A program made the translations under genes and the position numbers. From Leptospira congkakensis (lineage in GTDB: Bacteria > Spirochaetota > Leptospiria > Leptospirales > Leptospiraceae), in contig NZ_RQGQ01000017.1 in the NCBI RefSeq assembly GCF_004770265.1, forward strand, positions 434,001 to 498,000: DNA of 64,000 nt. Direction: 5' to 3'. The notes under the pieces are model-generated. The model saw only the letters and a list, made by a program, of their open reading frames with translations. It did no database searches and had not been told where the DNA came from. Position 1 is the stretch's first letter, and the number at the start of each line of letters is the position of its first letter. Below are positions 63,481-64,000 of the stretch, one piece after another.

Positions 63481-64000
63481 TTAAAATCCCACATCTGTAA
63501 TTGGATAAATTAACCTGGCGAGTTTGTCTGCAAGGAGGGTGTATCCTAAATTATTTGCATGAATGCAATCTAACATAAATTCTGCACGAGAGTTTGGTTT
63601 TCCACCCAATGTATTTCGTAAATCTACATAAATTAACGAAGGTTCTTCACGAGTTATATCCACTAGAAGATTATTAAAGGCATCTAGTTGCGATGAAGTG
63701 AAAACGGCAGCATCAGGAACAATAAGGCCTATTTTATCAAACTTTGATTTACAACCTTCTTCAGAACCAGCAATCATCGGCGGCATATAAGGATTTGGAT
63801 AATCATATCCATGAATGATCCATTTTAATGGTGCTCCACCAAAACGTGCAATTTTGTAAGCATTTCCAGTAATGATTAATTGTTTGAGATTTGCTTTGAT
63901 TGTTGCAAAACGTTGGGCTTGTACTGTATCAATCTTTCCAACATATTCAGAGAGATTTGCTTGGATGTCATTTCCACCTAAAGATAGAATCACAACTTTC
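63481..64000 (-). CDS. SGNH/GDSL-type hydrolase (N-terminus outside the window)
   Basis: At least 173 C-terminal residues are visible, open to the window edge. Block III is KVVILSLGGNDIQ and block V is LDCIHANNLGYTLLADKLARLIYP with the catalytic Asp-x-x-His. The serine block I is outside the window. It is an esterase or acyl-hydrolase; no more can be said. It begins an operon with the barrel and TRL-like genes. The internal codon at 63993 is not the real start. Confidence 0.82.
   Translation of the reverse strand, partial: KVVILSLGGNDIQANLSEYVGKIDTVQAQRFATIKANLKQLIITGNAYKIARFGGAPLKWIIHGYDYPNPYMPPMIAGSEEGCKSKFDKIGLIVPDAAVFTSSQLDAFNNLLVDITREEPSLIYVDLRNTLGGKPNSRAEFMLDCIHANNLGYTLLADKLARLIYPITDVGF

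Overview
The window is chromosomal DNA of a Leptospira-type spirochaete, probably one of the free-living (saprophytic) species. The genus call rests on a clear LipL21 lipoprotein gene (17395-17976), a second group of Leptospira-type TRL-like lipoproteins, the low G+C content and the spirochaete-style gene order. The species was not determined. There are no insertion sequences, prophages, rRNA genes or CRISPR arrays.

The centre of the window is the replication-origin region. On the minus strand lie dnaA, dnaN, recF, a DUF721/dciA-like gene, gyrB and gyrA (28125 down to 19469). On the plus strand, rightwards, are mnmG, rsmG, parA and parB (30378-35839). The dnaA-dnaN gap (26554-26799) has an AT-rich stretch, TTATCGACA boxes and five copies of TATGTC, and is the best oriC candidate. 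Two parS sites (one perfect, one 15/16) lie just before parA. DNA polymerase III genes holA, holB and dnaX are also present.

Left arm (1-19459): sod fragment, inositol-phosphatase-like gene, GH42 beta-galactosidase, an hslO-tsaE-tsaB-rnr operon, two divergent lipoprotein hydrolases with overlapping start regions, a YciO/Sua5 protein, an SDR, maf, holA, a degenerate NtrC-like regulator paired with a secreted protein, lipL21, PilZ and dusB.

Right arm (35813-49757): an ABC exporter / DUF327 / bactofilin / degenerate LytM operon (cell shape and envelope), tatD-serS, a three-gene envelope operon (PD40-OmpA, solute-binding protein, beta-barrel), and dnaX-ybaB-recR. Then comes a compact array on the minus strand: tRNA-Ser(UGA), tRNA-Ser(GCU), a small membrane protein, tRNA-Arg(ACG), tadA and tRNA-Ser(GGA). 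In this array the membrane-protein frame stops inside tRNA-Arg, and tadA starts one base after the same tRNA, which is the expected substrate of TadA.

Far right (49828-64000): an m5U RNA methyltransferase, DUF2892, a four-gene overlapping operon (BFD-like ferredoxin, WbuC cupin, esterase lipoprotein, alpha/beta hydrolase with Asn at the nucleophile position), a glycosyltransferase, folE, acs, a TPR protein, the membrane pyrophosphatase hppA, and a run of small lipoproteins and envelope proteins ending in a truncated SGNH hydrolase.
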